Of a DNA stretch of 64,000 nt, positions 12,130 through 24,431 are shown piece after piece. The translations under genes were made by a program, and so were the position numbers. Position 1 is the stretch's first letter; every line of letters begins with the position of its first letter. This stretch comes from Beroe forskalii. Taxonomy: Eukaryota; Ctenophora; Nuda; Beroida; Beroidae. Under the pieces are notes generated by a model. The model was not told where the DNA came from. It saw only the letters and a list, made by a program, of their open reading frames with translations, and made no database searches. Where the stretch lies: positions 1-64,000 of the forward strand of contig WFMF01000205.1 of NCBI GenBank assembly GCA_011033025.1. Direction: 5' to 3'.

Positions 12130-12863
12130 CCGGCAACTGCAAGACTAACCGCGAGGGTGAAGTTGAGGCCAGCAACTTTACAGTTAATACAGATGATATG
12201 CAACAGAGAATGAAGTGTTTCATGAACTTTTAAGTGTGTTCACATTGACACATTCGAAATTGTTGGTTTAAGTAAGGAAAATTTATTTCATAGGTATTGT
12301 ATGCGGTTTTTGCTACAATGGCGCGAGAAACAAAAAGACAGAACAGAAATTATACATGACACAATACACATACTGAATGACAAATATTGAGATTTTCATA
12401 ACGTTTCAGTAAATAATCGGGTCAATTTGCTCCAACGCAGATAGAAATTGTATAGAATTGTTTACCTTTTCGTTGATGATATCAAAGAAGTTTCCCCCCT
12501 TTGCACTTGCAGTGCTCTTCCTGGTGTACGGGATGTTCATCCCTCAAAGATCCTCTCAGAATTCGCAATTTATTCTCTTCTTTGCGATGTATCACGGTAT
12601 GACGCTTATGATTCTCCAATAATTATTCGTTGATCCACCACGTCATCAGGTATACAATATCTCAAATCTCACAGAGAGTTAACACTACAAAAGCTTAACA
12701 ACACCCAATAACAAGAAGCACCACATAAAAATAAAATTTACGCACATAAGACTATGACAGGATCTTATTATCATATTTAACCATAAGTCTTATATAAAAT
12801 ACATCATGACCTGCTGTGACGTACAAATATAACACAAGCGCAGCACCAATGATAGAGACAAAG
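12130..12863. other. Intergenic sequence downstream of GPCR
   Basis: A hydrophobic reading frame of roughly 50 codons at 12475-12630 is open, but nothing else supports a gene. The rest is AT-rich unique sequence. Confidence 0.35.
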
Positions 12864-12906
12864 TGACGTCATTATCAGGGGTTAACATGGTGCTTTGATG
12901 ACGTGG
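12864..12906 (-). promoter_or_regulatory. Paired-CRE module 4
   Basis: Perfect TGACGTCA at 12864-12871, 27 bp, then TGACGTGG at 12899-12906. On the minus strand the spacer starts TCAAAGCACC and ends CTGATAA. Confidence 0.75.
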
Positions 12907-13294
12907 AACTGCCTAAGATCCACAGTGCGTGACCACTGCCCAGTGCCCACTGTAGTGCGAAAGTGCCACATGAGGGGGATGTTTAAATAATGCAGCAAAA
13001 TATTCAGCTTATATTTAACAAGTGTGCAGGGAAATTCAGCAAAATATGCAGGGAAGTTGAACATATTGAGCGAATTTGCTAATTAAATATACAAAAACTT
13101 GAACAATATGGTCAATGACAGCGTCAATAGAGCAATAAAAGCAATTTTGCTAACAACCACCACAAAGCATTCAACCACATCGAAAATTTAGCTTTTTAGT
13201 TTTTGTTTCACGCACTTTGAGTAAACTACTGAGAGTTCAGGGGTCTTTGTTGTTTGAGTGAATTGGAAAATTACGGGAAGATAGGGGTTTGAGT

Positions 13295-13475
13295 GAGTTA
13301 CTCATACTCAGACTCACTCACTGACTCACTCAGACTCACTCACTAATTTACAGCAGCGTATACCAGCGAGTCAGTAATCCATCCACTCACTCACAGAGTC
13401 ACTCACCGACTTACCCATTCACTTACTGAGCCACTCACTCACTCACTCACTATCTGACTTATTCACTTCCTCGCC
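13295..13475. repeat. Degenerate ACTC/GACTCACT repeat
   Basis: A loose tandem array of ACTCACTC and GACTCACTCA units with two interruptions of unique sequence. A short phrase, TATACCAGCGAGT, recurs at about 13360 and 13497. Confidence 0.75.
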
Positions 13476-13517
13476 AATTTATATTTATACCAGCTTATAC
13501 CAGCGAGTTTAACCTAC

Positions 13518-15952
13518 CTTGGTCAGGAAAACCATCCACTTTATAGGAAGTCTGAAGATACGAATAATATTGAGGACAAAAAGCAAAACCAATTCAAAAT
13601 ATTCTGTAGATAAATTTTTAACATTTGTGATCCATTTATTACGGTGAAAATTTAAATGTCACAGTGAAAATAAATGAAAGATAAAAGTTTATACAATGGA
13701 TATATTCAAAAACATGCCGGTTGTTTGCAGTAAAATATGTAACTAATGATTTTCCGATCACTGGTCGAGCCGTTGTAAAAAACTAATTCCTTCGTGAACG
13801 TTCCTTCATGACCAGTAACCGGTGGAGTCGACATATTTTTTCAAAAAATCTCGTAAAATCCTACCACATAAAATGTACACCCCTAAAAATAATACCTTCT
13901 CACTTTGAAAACTTTCGAACCGTGCGAGGACATTTGCAGAGCGGTCAAAGAGACAAGGTATAATGCTCGCCAGACACATAAATATCATAACATCACAACA
14001 TATAACGCTTTATTCTTACGGCTGAACATGTGCGATTGAATCCTTATTATATGAGATTGAAATTACTTGATATGAAGAGGCAATTAAAAGTACAATTACC
14101 GAACATATCAGTACAGCTATGTGAATATTTGGAGTGTTATTGGTCGGAATGAAAGGAAAGAATCTGTATACAGAGAAGCCAGAAAAACAAGCGTCTTTTA
14201 ACAACTACATTCGAACTTGATTATTGAGTCATTTCTCAAGAAAGAGATGATAAGTTTGATTTTTTTCAATTTAATTTGCTAGTTAAGGTAAAATTTACTA
14301 TTGAGGCAGATTATTCCATTTGAGGGTTTGAAATCATCAAAATTTAAGCTTTCCCAAGTAAATCCAATGTCTTATCTATAGAGGTGTATGGGTATTCTAC
14401 AAACATAACAAAATACTGTATTCGATTTTCTAATTCAAGGATTGACATTAGAGGCGGAAGAGACTAAACTGTGAATCATCAGCGGTTACCCTACAGTTGA
14501 GGACATATTGATCTCTATAGAATCTATAATTATTTGACAATGATATTTGTTGAAAAAGCCCACTCAAAGTCCATTGTTTTTTTCACCGATACTTGAGTTC
14601 TTAATAATATTTTGAGATGTAATGGAAGAATTTTATGAGGCAATCTATTGTTTTATGAGGCAAGTCATTAGCTCAAGTACTTTCATTCTCTAGAAATTCC
14701 CTCAAAATAAAACTGTAGTACATTAAAACGGTTTAAGTGAAAAACAATGATGCTTGTATACAGATTAAAAAACAGACCGCTATTAAAAACCACTGATTAA
14801 ACCTACCTTGTTTTTGGGCTTCGCAATGATCTCCTCCTCCTTTTCCTCCTCTAGAATGCCCACTTTATCCTCTTCTTCCTCCAGAAAACCCTGTTCTCTT
14901 CAGGAGCCCATTCCCCTCCAAGTTCACTGAGACTCCCGTGGATTCCGTCTCCTGGGACTCCGCCCTCCCCTCGTTGGAGGGGGAGTGGGAGAGTGGGGCT
15001 GGTGGGGTGGGGAGCTGCTTGGGTTTCCTCGCCCCACTGGGGGGAGTGCTGGGAGGGGTCCCATGATGACTCGGCCCTCCTCCGCCTCCGCCAGGGGATC
15101 GGATAGTTCTGAGTTTGCGGAGACTCCGCTTCATCTCCGAGCTGCTGTGCACGCACTGGTGACGCTGGTTGTAGGACAGGGAGACATCTCGGCGGTTAGC
15201 TCTGATCTTACTGCTCCCGTGACTCATGACACTGCCGTCAGAGGAGCTGACCCCGCCCTGATCACTGCTGTTCTGGAGGTTCACTAGCTCGATGTAAACC
15301 TGCAGGGGAGTCAGGGACTTTTAACTGACATTTTACCACACGGCACTTTATCTCTGTCTCCTGAACCAAAACATAGCCCTAACCTTACCAAAACGACATT
15401 TCACTACACGGCACTTTAATCTCTGTCTCCTGACCTAAAGCATTGTAAAACCCTTGACTCCAGCCCTAGCCCTAACCCTTTTCTTTCCCTATAGTTGAAA
15501 TATCATGCGGTTAAATGTCGTGAGGTAAATATTCCTCAAACCTGGTCATCAGAGAGAGCTCCATTCTTGAGTACATCCATGCAGGTTTTAGCAGTGAAGG
15601 TGTAAATGCTCATCTCCCTCCCGCAGTTCTTACAGGAGGGCTTGCTGCTGCATCCCACAGGGATTTCTTGAGAGAGGTGGAGCTCGGAGTGGGAGGGAGG
15701 AGGGGAGGAGGAGGGAGGGGGTCGCCGAGAGAGATGGAGTTCGGAGTGAGAAGGAGAAGGGGAGGAGGAGGGAGGGGGTCTCCGAGAGAGATGGAGTTCG
15801 GAGTGGGAGGGAGGAGGGGAGGAGGAGGGAGGGGGTCTGAAGTTGGAGGTGGGGCGGGAGTGGGTGGCCCGGAGCGAGGATTTCCCAACATGATGCATCC
15901 CCGAACGACCGGCCATGATCCAGAGACGATTATATATCACAAGAGATCGAAA
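13518..15952 (-). CDS. Minus-strand exons coding a Pro/Ser-rich, low-complexity protein (3' part of long locus)
   Basis: Exon complement(15542..15916, or to 15952 if preceded by the acceptor TTTTGCTCAG) is open for its full length and ends phase 0 at CAG|GTTTGA. It opens either with MAGRSGMHHVG as a start or as an internal exon. It holds three 57-bp in-frame repeats (RRPPPSSSPPPSHSELHLS) and a CxxxxxCxxC motif that could bind a metal. Exon complement(14807..15299) starts VYIELVNLQNSS and ends in a Glu/Lys-rich stretch (EEEKEEEIIAKPKNK|GTAGGT). It is 493 nt, one more than a multiple of three, and the frame changes at TTTT (14884-14887). Removing one T restores agreement with the donor, so this is probably a consensus error. 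A 34-nt exon at complement(13518..13551), TSYKVDGFPDQ, has good splice sites. No domain is recognised. Phase agrees with the exons at 19.3 and 22.7 kb, so it may be the same gene. Confidence 0.55.
13560..14370. other. Intronic or intergenic AT-rich sequence
   Basis: Nothing beyond short chance ORFs is visible. If the minus-strand exons at 13.5 and 14.8 kb belong together, this is an intron of that gene. Confidence 0.35.
14372..14507 (+). repeat. Dispersed 135-bp repeat, copy A
   Basis: Nearly identical to 42650-42782: both share TCTATAGAGG, ACAAACATAACAAAATACTG, GAGGCGGAAGAGACTAAAC and CATCAGCGGTTACCC. A more diverged copy lies at about 10255-10350. No terminal repeats or poly-A are obvious, so the class (SINE, MITE or other) is unknown. 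Confidence 0.75.
15300..15490. repeat. Two-copy tandem repeat of about 80 bp
   Basis: CACGGCACTTTA and CTCTGTCTCCTGA recur at about 15338-15365 and 15400-15435, each followed by an AGCCCTAACC-type phrase. It lies in the intron between the two minus-strand exons. Confidence 0.6.
15674..15846 (-). repeat. Three 57-bp in-frame coding repeats
   Basis: Three consecutive 57-bp units within the minus-strand exon, each encoding 19 residues rich in Pro and Ser and ending HSELHLS. Two frames stay open through all units. The unit is strongly pyrimidine-rich on the coding strand and abuts CTCTCTCAAG, so part of it could instead act as a polypyrimidine tract. Confidence 0.85.
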
Positions 15953-16363
15953 CTGAGCAAAACTGAGAACGATTCACAGCGATGGAGAGATCAGGGAGTC
16001 TGTGTGCGTATGACGATACAGAGATCTAAGGAGTCGAGCAGGAGTTTATAATGCGTATGTGTACAGATAACGAAGTTAAACAAAAAACGAAGAACAACAA
16101 AGGTATATACGGATTGTAATCAGATGGGATACTCCTGATAATGGTTACACAATTATAATATTCATGTTCTGTAATCCTGCACAATATACGAGGAACAATA
16201 TGTGTAATATGTATCCTACAACAGCTGCTGCAGGCTGCGAGTGGCTGGTAACATAGAGCGAGTTACATGTAAAGTAAAGAAAAGGACCTGCTCTCAAGAC
16301 GACAAATTACAGGTGCAGCTAACAGGTGCGTGAATATGCTGATGAGGGCGGGTGTAGGCCACT

Positions 16364-16406
16364 CAGCGTCAGTAAAGTACCATGGAAAGCTATGATAATG
16401 ACGTCA
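16364..16406 (+). promoter_or_regulatory. Paired-CRE module 5
   Basis: CAGCGTCA at 16364-16371, 27 bp, then perfect TGACGTCA at 16399-16406, spacer ending CTATGATAA. Confidence 0.7.
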
Positions 16407-16924
16407 TCAGGACAAACAAATATAGTGTAACCAGCCAATTATCTAGTGTTTGATGATGAGCAATATAAGTTTGAAAATCACAACAGAGAGATATACTATC
16501 AGACTTTACACTTATCACACATCAGAACAATGTGGTGATCCCTCATGAGAGGTTGTCAGTGATTTAATGTGAGCATGAGAGCGAGTGTATGGGAATGGGG
16601 AGATGGAACAAAGTCAGAGAACAGCAATACTTGGACAGCAATGCTTTATTCGTTAAATCTGTTGGGCTGTGATCATGATTTATGAAAGTAGAAATAGCCA
16701 AACCTCTTGAAATGTTTGTCATGATGAGATGATGGTTCATCCATCAATCTGGAGTCGTAAACCGGAAGCCTTTTCCTGCTGGTTCCGATGTGTAGGTACA
16801 CTGCAGTCCAGCCAAGAATGTACATTTTACATCCGTTTACCAATGTACAGCAGAATTTATACACAGTAACGAGAAAGTTCGCGAATACACAGTGAATCGA
16901 ACATACGAAAAGGTACAATTTAGG

Positions 16925-17050
16925 AAATGAAAGGGTGGCGCGCGCGCGGTCATTTTAGCAGCACCTTGTTCACCAAATTCAGTCACGTGACGCGCACACT
17001 TGACTGGATGTTACATTTGGCACGTGACCCCCAGTGCGCGCACTCAAATG
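16925..17050. promoter_or_regulatory. CpG-rich E-box cluster
   Basis: A short GC- and CpG-rich island in AT-rich surroundings, with GCGCGCGCG at about 16938 and two CACGTGAC motifs (about 16984 and 17021, the first as GTCACGTGAC). It lies about 1 kb upstream of the possible minus-strand start at 15916 and may be its promoter. No TATA box is seen. Confidence 0.4.
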
Positions 17051-18096
17051 GAGCGGAATGTGTGTAAAATGTACATTGTACTCATGTATACGTCATTTCA
17101 GTGCAGTTTGTGTCACGAGGAAGCGAGAATCGTGAAGTAGTGAATTTGAATTTCGAGATTTGAATTGTATCCTTGTCAGTTTGTCAGTTTGTATTGCTCT
17201 GTTCTTTTGTTAATCACTTGTGATTCTTTCGTGAACTGCATCAAATTGCAGCGTAGATGCACGGTGGAATTTCAAATTGATGGAAATACGGAAGCAGATT
17301 AAACTTTTAAGTGTCCCGTATTCGTACCTGGTGCGCTGAAAACTGCAGACCACTTTTGACTTCTAAGATCTGGTTTAATTTGAACTTGTATTGTATCACA
17401 ATATTGTATTGATCAGAATATCATTTCTTTAATGTCGCACATGAGCATTGATCGCACATATTTATGTATACCGATATTGTTTTTAGTTCTACTGACGGTT
17501 GCGTCACATTCACGTATCTACTCTCAAACCCTCATATCTACTCTCAAACCCTCATATCTAACTATCTAACTATCTAACACGTGATCATTATAAACCTACA
17601 TCTCGAACTCCATTTGTTCGTTTAACTTGTCTCAGCATCTGCACTAAAATGCTATAAACTGACGACTTTATCGTTTAGATCGTAAGACTGTAAGGAGAGT
17701 AAGACAGCCATCCAACCAGAAAGACACTTAACCGCTGGAAAACGTTCAGGAAAACTACCACTAATGAAAGTGCAATAACGGGTAGGTATATGGTAAGATA
17801 TCAACTTAAGATACTGATCCATTAAGCCATCATGCTCATTCTCTCATGAGTCATGATATCAATGGTTATTTGCCATGTTCTGAAGTCGGAACAATTCTGA
17901 GTACCACAAAAAAGTTTGAAGTTAAAGGAATACAAAAAATGAAAGAAAGAAAGTAAGAAATAATCACCATTTTTAGAAAGTAACAAAATTTAAATCGGGA
18001 AAACAGATTACATTAAACCATTAAAATCCCTACACAATCATGGCAATGCAGACACAAGGTAATTCTCATTATGATGCCCACAGAAACTACGCGATT

Positions 18097-18139
18097 TCGC
18101 GTCACTAATTTACCATTCTAAACCCTGATAATGACGTCA
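18097..18139 (+). promoter_or_regulatory. Paired-CRE module 6
   Basis: TCGCGTCA at 18097-18104, 27 bp ending CCCTGATAA, perfect TGACGTCA at 18132-18139. The duplicated partner is at 21499. Confidence 0.7.
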
Positions 18140-19331
18140 TCGATCAAAATCTCAACCTCCTAGGATTCCTATTATCACCTGTCTGACAGCTGTCAGTGCG
18201 AGTTGAAAAGTACACAAAAACACATCATGAAGCAATATAGCTGTGTGATGATAGGGGTGAACTGTGAACTTCACTGTATAAACTTCATAGAAATCATGAA
18301 AAATAGAGGGAAATCATGAAAATTAGATGGAAATCATTCAGAATACTATAATTACCAAATAAATGAAGGATTGTAAACAGTAAATGTACAGTTATATCAA
18401 ATATATTTTTGAAGTATAAGGTGCACAACAATACAAGTTGTAAAATATGATTTAACAAGAGCAAAAGCAATAATCGGACATTCCGATTACACCGATCGAC
18501 GAATTCCGATTGAATAAATATCGCTATATTGACTTATTCATTATCAATTGACTTTACGTTGCAAATCTGAATAAAAGAGTAAAGTGACTTTGGAAACAAA
18601 GCTTTAGCACTTGTGAAGGATCGAGATGTAAAGTTATTGAAGTTGCGAGAATAAAGGAAGCTGAAGATAAAAAAGTTTTCGCGAAGTCGGGTGGACTTTG
18701 CTAGAAGTAGAAACAAACAACAACAATCAAGATGCCGCACTGCAGAAAACCTACAACCTGATACATACGAATTCAGTTCACACAGACAACAATACACAAC
18801 TTGGCATGTACCCCGAACAACATGTACAACATTTACATGGGACATATCCCCAACATGATAAAGTTCATGTTACAAATTAATAATGCGTATTTATAGATCT
18901 AAATAGATAAATTAATCAAGCACACACGCATTTCAAGATACCATCATTCGATCAGGAGATGGCATATCTAGAAGTCGCAGGGGTACAAAACGCGGATCAA
19001 AGTGGCATAATTTTCAGGGATGGGAATGCGAGAGTTGTGATATGATGATGCCTATGTTTGCGTCTGTGACTGAACAGGTTTTGGGCCTGGTCGCGACATA
19101 ATATGCAGATATTCACAACGCAGGAAGAGGCAATGTTAAACATCTAGTTCTACAGAAGCTGCAACTAATGCATGGGCTGCTGACCAGATGACCACCATAT
19201 AATGATGGAAATTGATCGCTTCTCTCCCCGCCCCCGTTCACTGCAAAACAAACTAACAAGCTAATACTCTAATTATTCAGCTTATATAAGGTATTTGCCA
19301 ACATGAGTTCTAACATTCTAACATTCCTTAC

Positions 19332-19392
19332 CTTGTTCCGTAACACGTGGTAGATGTTCACAGCCTGAGCCATTTCACTGAGCTTGTGAAGC
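19332..19392 (-). CDS. Alternative exon, copy A (minus-strand gene)
   Basis: Reads LSEMAQAVNIYHVLRNK on the minus strand and ends AAG|GTAAGG. Using the same acceptor as copy B (TTGTAG) the exon would be 61 nt and out of frame. Using the AAG ten bases further in (19382) gives 51 nt, phase 0 at both ends. Compared with copy B the residues differ conservatively (A/S, I/L), although several bases changed, suggesting selection on the protein. Confidence 0.5.
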
Positions 19393-19572
19393 CTACAAGG
19401 TATGCAAACCCTCCAGCGTTGTCTGGATTACTGTCTACTGGTAAAGAGGACAAGGCAGGTAGAGAGGACTAGAGGCTGGTGGAGGTATTCCAAGTGTGGA
19501 AGAAAGCAAGAAATATAAACCTTAAAACTCGAAATATAGGCATCTACTAAACTTCCGGGGAGATATGTTGTA

Positions 19573-19666
19573 CCAATGTTTAACATGATTCAGTGCTGAG
19601 CTGACCAATCACAGGGAGAGTAGGGGGACTTCACCCAATCAGAGGGCTGGAAATAGGTCACGTGAC
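19573..19666. promoter_or_regulatory. CCAAT/CCAAT/CCAAT/E-box cluster, copy A
   Basis: CCAAT boxes at 19573, 19605 and 19635 (spacings 32 and 30 bp), then GTCACGTGAC centred near 19661. An AATACAG|GTAATA donor-like site follows at about 19722. The order is that of an NF-Y plus USF-type promoter. Copy B repeats it at 22889-22980. Confidence 0.5.
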
Positions 19667-20418
19667 GAGGAGTTAGACTGGAGTGTGTTGACATGAGTGA
19701 GAAGGCTAGCTGACAATACAGGTAATATCGGTCAAATCCTAATCGCGTTTATCATCGACATTTCTTACATTTCTGACAAGTGATCTCTCCCGTATGAAAT
19801 GTATTATGTACAACGTACATTTCAAAAGTTCTGGCATAATGTACAATGTACATTGTATTTGTTCATGAAGAATTGAAGAAGCTGTAACCATATTTGATTT
19901 TTTTGGACAATGACATGAGAATCCATCAATAGCAGTGTCTAGTGATTGACTGAATAACCTTTGGACTTATTAATTGAAAAAACTGTATCGATCTATTGTT
20001 AAGCTCTAAGGACTTGGATAGATGGTTCTTACTACTTATCTACCTACACTTCTCAGTCATTTGCACCTTTTTTTATTATTATGTTTGAACATTTAAAAAA
20101 GAAAAAGGGAAATACTACAGCAAATAGAAACTGAAAGAAAACAGCGCCATTTTACGTCAAAATTAGATGTCACTGATGAAGATAAATTAAGAAATTATTA
20201 CGACCGACAAAGAAATAATAAATGGTTACATTGATTACATAATCCAACCCTTTAAACGGCACACAACAGAGAACTTCAACATGTCTTTGATGTTATAATC
20301 TATCTACTCAATCATAATTACATAATTAAATACAACTATAAATTATGCTACTTATAAACGGAGCATAATCAAGAGCTACAATATTGGATCTGACGTCATT
20401 TTGATGGTTTTTAATGCT

Positions 20419-20518
20419 NNNNNNNNNNNNNNNNNNNNNNNNNNNNNNNNNNNNNNNNNNNNNNNNNNNNNNNNNNNNNNNNNNNNNNNNNNNNNNNNNN
20501 NNNNNNNNNNNNNNNNNN
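20419..20518. other. Assembly gap (100 N)
   Basis: Exactly 100 unknown bases, the usual placeholder for a gap of unknown size. Copy A of the large duplication ends at its left edge. Confidence 1.
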
Positions 20519-20559
20519 CATCCCCGAAATATCTGTTGCTTATCATTTTGACCTCTAGA

Positions 20560-20965
20560 TGAACTTCGAGATGAATTCGTTGAACTGCGTTGAACTGCGT
20601 TGAACGCTGAACTCCGTTGAACTGCGTGTTGAACTCCCTGCTGAACTGAGTCCGCGAGATGAACTTCCTAGTTCATATGAATTCAAGGCGAACTGAATGC
20701 ATATGAGTTCATATGAATTCATATGCATCTCAGTTCACTAAATTTTGGTGAACTAGTTCATCTGTGTTTAATGAATTCATATGAGTTCATATGAAGTTCA
20801 TATGAACTTGGTGGAGTTCATATGAAGTTCATATGAATTCATATGAAGTTCATATGAAGTTCATTCATATAAAAATTTATTGAACTGGTAAACGCATTCA
20901 AATGAACTCATATGAATTCATATGAATTCATATGAAGTGCGCAGCGACTTCATATGAACTGCAGT
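20560..20965. repeat. Palindromic CATATG/GAATTC-rich repeat
   Basis: Dense, irregular tandem repeats of TTCATATGAA-type palindromes (GTTCATATGAATTCATATG and variants), preceded by GAACTGCGTT repeats at 20580-20640. Nothing like it precedes copy A of the duplication. Confidence 0.85.
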
Positions 20966-21498
20966 TCACCCAGTATATAGCCTAAAATGTTCGTGCTATA
21001 AAATGCTATAAACTGACGACTTTATCGTTTAGATGTAGATCGTAAGGAGAGTATAACGACAGCCATCCAACCAGAAAGACACTTAACCGCTGAAAAACGT
21101 TCAGGAAAACTACCACTAATGCAAGTGCAATAACTGGTAGGTATATGGTAAGATATCAACTTAAGATATATACTGATCCATGAGGCCATCATGCTCATTC
21201 TCTCATGAGTCATGATATCAATGGTTATTGGCCATGTTCTGAAGTCGGAACAATTCTGAGTACCACAAAAAAGTTTGAAGTTAAAGGAATACAAAAAATG
21301 AAAGAAAGAAAGTAAGAAATAATCACCATTTTTAGAAAGTAACAAATTTGAAATTGGGAAAAACAGATTACATTAAACCATTAAATCCCTACACAATCAT
21401 GGCAATGCAGACACAAGGTAATTCTCATTGTGTTGTCCACAGAAAATATGCGAATCCAAGTCACCATTTTAGCATTTTACCATTCTAAACCCTGATAA

Positions 21499-21506
21499 TG
21501 ACGTCA
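21499..21506 (+). promoter_or_regulatory. CRE of diverged paired module (copy B)
   Basis: Perfect TGACGTCA preceded by TACCATTCTAAACCCTGATAA as in module 6. The left site has been displaced by an insertion, so only the right site and spacer are preserved. Confidence 0.5.
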
Positions 21507-22651
21507 TCAATCACTTTATCACAACTGCTTATGATTCCCATTATCACCTGTCTGACAGGAGCTGTCAGTGCGAGTTGAAAAGTACACAAAAACACATCAT
21601 GAAGCAATAAAGCTGTGTGATATGGGTGAACTTCACTGTGTAAACTTCATAGAAATCATGAAAATTAGATGGAAATCATTCAGAATACTATAATTACTAA
21701 GTAAATGAAGGATTGTAAATGTACAGTTATATTAAATATAAGCATTTTCGAAATATAAGGTGCACAAGAATATGATTTAACAAGAGCAATTTAAGTAATA
21801 ATCGGACATTCCGATAACCGATCGACGAATTCCGATTGAATAGATATCGCTTTGACTCATTCATTATCAATTGACTTTACGTTGCAAATCTGAATGAAGT
21901 TACTTTGGAAACAAAGCTTTAGCACTTGTGAAGGATCGAGAGGTAAAGTTATTGAAGTTGCGAGAATAAAGGAAGCTGAAGATAAAAAGTTTTCGCGAGG
22001 TCGGGTGGACTTTGCTAGAACTGAGAACAAACAACAACAATCAAGATGCCGCACTGCAGAAAACCTACAACCTGATACAACATACGAGTCCAGTTCACAC
22101 AGACAACAATTATAATACACAACTTGGCATGTACCCGAACAACATGTACAACATTTACATGGGACATATCCCCAACATGATAAAGTTCATGTTACAAATT
22201 AATAATGCGTATTTATAGATCTAAATAGATAAATTAATCAAGCACACACGTATTTCATGATACCATCATTCGATCAGGAGATGGCATATCTAGAAGTCTC
22301 AGGGGACGAACAGGCGGATAAAAGTGGCATCATTTTCAGAAATGGGAATGCGAGAGTTGTGATATGACGGTGCCTATCTTTTAATCTGTGACTGAACAGG
22401 TTTTGGGCCTGGTCGCAACATATTATGCAGATATTCACAACGCAAGAAGAGGCAATGTTAAACATCTAGTTCTACAGAAGCTGCAACTTATGCATGGGCT
22501 GCTGACCAGATGACCACCATAATGATGGAAATTGACCGCTTCTCCCCCGCCCCGTTCACTGCAAAACAAACTAACAAGCTAATAGTCTAATTATTGAGCT
22601 TATATAAGGTATTTGCCAAACATGAGTTCTAAAATTCTTAACATTCCTTAC

Positions 22652-22711
22652 CTTGTTCCGTAACACGTGGTACAGGTTCACAGCTTGACTCATTTCACGA
22701 GAAGGTGAAGC
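22652..22711 (-). CDS. Exon copy B (minus-strand gene)
   Basis: 60 nt, phase 0 at both ends, acceptor TTGTAG and donor AAG|GTAAGG. It encodes 20 residues containing REMSQAVNLYHVLRNK. It directly continues the frame of the upstream exon at complement(29018..29133), which ends phase 0. Confidence 0.65.
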
Positions 22712-22888
22712 CTACAAGGTATGAAAACCCCTCCAACGTTGTCTGGATTACTGTCTACTGGCAGAGATAGGACTAGAGGCTGGTAGAGAGGACTAGGCTG
22801 GTATACCAAGTGTGGAAGATAGCAAGAAATATAAACCTTAAAACTCGAAATAAAGGCATCTTCTAAACTTCCGGGGAGATATGTTGTA

Positions 22889-22980
22889 CCAATGTTTAAC
22901 ATGATTCAGTGCTGAGCTGACCAATCACAGAGAGAGTTGGGGGACTTCATCCAATCAGAGGGCTGGAAATAGGTCACGTG
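22889..22980. promoter_or_regulatory. CCAAT/CCAAT/CCAAT/E-box cluster, copy B
   Basis: CCAAT boxes at 22889, 22921 and 22951 (32 and 30 bp apart) and CACGTG at 22975-22980, matching copy A. Confidence 0.5.
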
Positions 22981-23694
22981 ACCAGGAGTTAGACTGGAGT
23001 GTGTTGACATGAGTGAGAAGGCTAGCTGACAATACGGGTAATATCGGTCAAATCCTAATCGCGTTTATCATCGACATTTCTTACATTTCTGACTAGTGAT
23101 CTCTCCCGATGTATGAAATGTACATTGTACCAATGTACATTTCAAAATTTGGAACATAATGTACACTGTTCATGAAGAAGCTGTAATTATTTTTGAACTT
23201 TTTGGACAATGACATGAGAATCTGTGATTGACTGAAAAACCGTTGAACTTTGAAATTGATAAACTGTATCGATCGACTTCTCAGGACTTGAAATCCACCT
23301 ACAATTTTCAATCTAGGCCCAAGAGTAGACCATTTGCACCTTTTTATTATGTTTGAACTTTTGAAAAAAGAAAATGGGAAACACTTCAGAAAATAAATAC
23401 TGAAAAAAAGCGCCATTTTACGTTATAAGGTACGTTAAAATTAGATGTCATTAATGAAGATAAATTAAGAAATTATTACGACCGACAAAGAAATAATAAA
23501 TGGTTACATTGATTACATAATCCAACCCTTTGAACGGCACACAACAGAGAACTTCAACATGTCTTTGATGTTATAATCTATCTACTCAATCATAATCACA
23601 TAATTAAATACAACTATAAATTATGCTACATATAAACGGAGCGTAATCAAGAGCTACAATATTGGATCTGACGACATTTTGATGGTTTTCAATA

Positions 23695-24431
23695 CTCAAT
23701 TGTTGACTCGAAACCGCATATTTTCCCAGCGTTCCAAATACAACTATTTTATTGGCTTAGTCCGATCTCAAGTGAACTCTTCAGAAAGTTATATCATAAT
23801 GAAGGACACGTGGGATGAATGGTGGTAATTGATATAATGGATAAGTACTAAGTAGGTATCTAAAAGTTGCATGCCCTGAAGAATACTATCATCAATGGAT
23901 AGATTGATTAATTGTGCTGATTTAAGTTCAAATTTAGTTATCAATTTGGTGTCCAAAATCTACATCTTTCAAGAAAGCGGATGATGTAAAACATCAATAA
24001 CATAAAATGCAGAATGAAGAACAATGATCATATCATGTTGATCCCAAAGCCATTCCGTCACGGTTGCACTTTCATCATGTCCCGTAAGAGAAATCCTTAC
24101 TGAGAATGACGCAAAAATCACTGAATTACACTCTAATTTAAGAATTCAGAGACATTTTAACCGCCCTATCTACTCCTCTACAGATAAGATAATATAAACC
24201 ATGCCCTGCAGCTCCTCCCTTCTCATATCCCTTATGATATATAAATGAGGCTGATGATGAAGCTAAAGTTCAAGCAAGAGATAATAACATATCGCTTAAG
24301 CCGTCTGAAGCTGATGAGCGTGATATAATATCCAAAGAGTATAGGGAACGTATTCTGCCTTCCCTCGTACGCATATGTGAAGTGTGTGATGGGATATATA
24401 GAGATCCTGTGTGAAGATGAGAAGTGCTTGG
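23695..24431. other. Intronic sequence, nothing supported
   Basis: AT-rich unique sequence inside the minus-strand locus. I see no exon with matching phase here. Confidence 0.35.

Larger units (their letters stand above)
17645..20418. repeat. Large duplication, copy A (ends at assembly gap)
   Basis: Starts near GCTATAAACTGACGACTTTA and runs colinearly with copy B (21003-23694) at high identity with small indels until it meets the N run. It includes a minus-strand exon, a CCAAT/E-box cluster and a paired-CRE module, all also present in copy B. Unresolved alternative haplotypes placed in tandem would look the same. Confidence 0.85.
21003..23694. repeat. Large duplication, copy B
   Basis: Colinear with 17645-20418. 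Homology starts near GCTATAAACTGACG and ends near TTTGATGGTTTTCAATACT, which corresponds to the last bases of copy A before the gap. Confidence 0.85.

Noticed and set aside
12475-12630. Hydrophobic ORF of about 50 codons
   Set aside because: No splice partner, promoter or recognisable family; could be chance.
15440-15485. Interstitial telomere-like CCCTAACCCT
   Set aside because: Only one or two imperfect units; explained by a two-copy local repeat.
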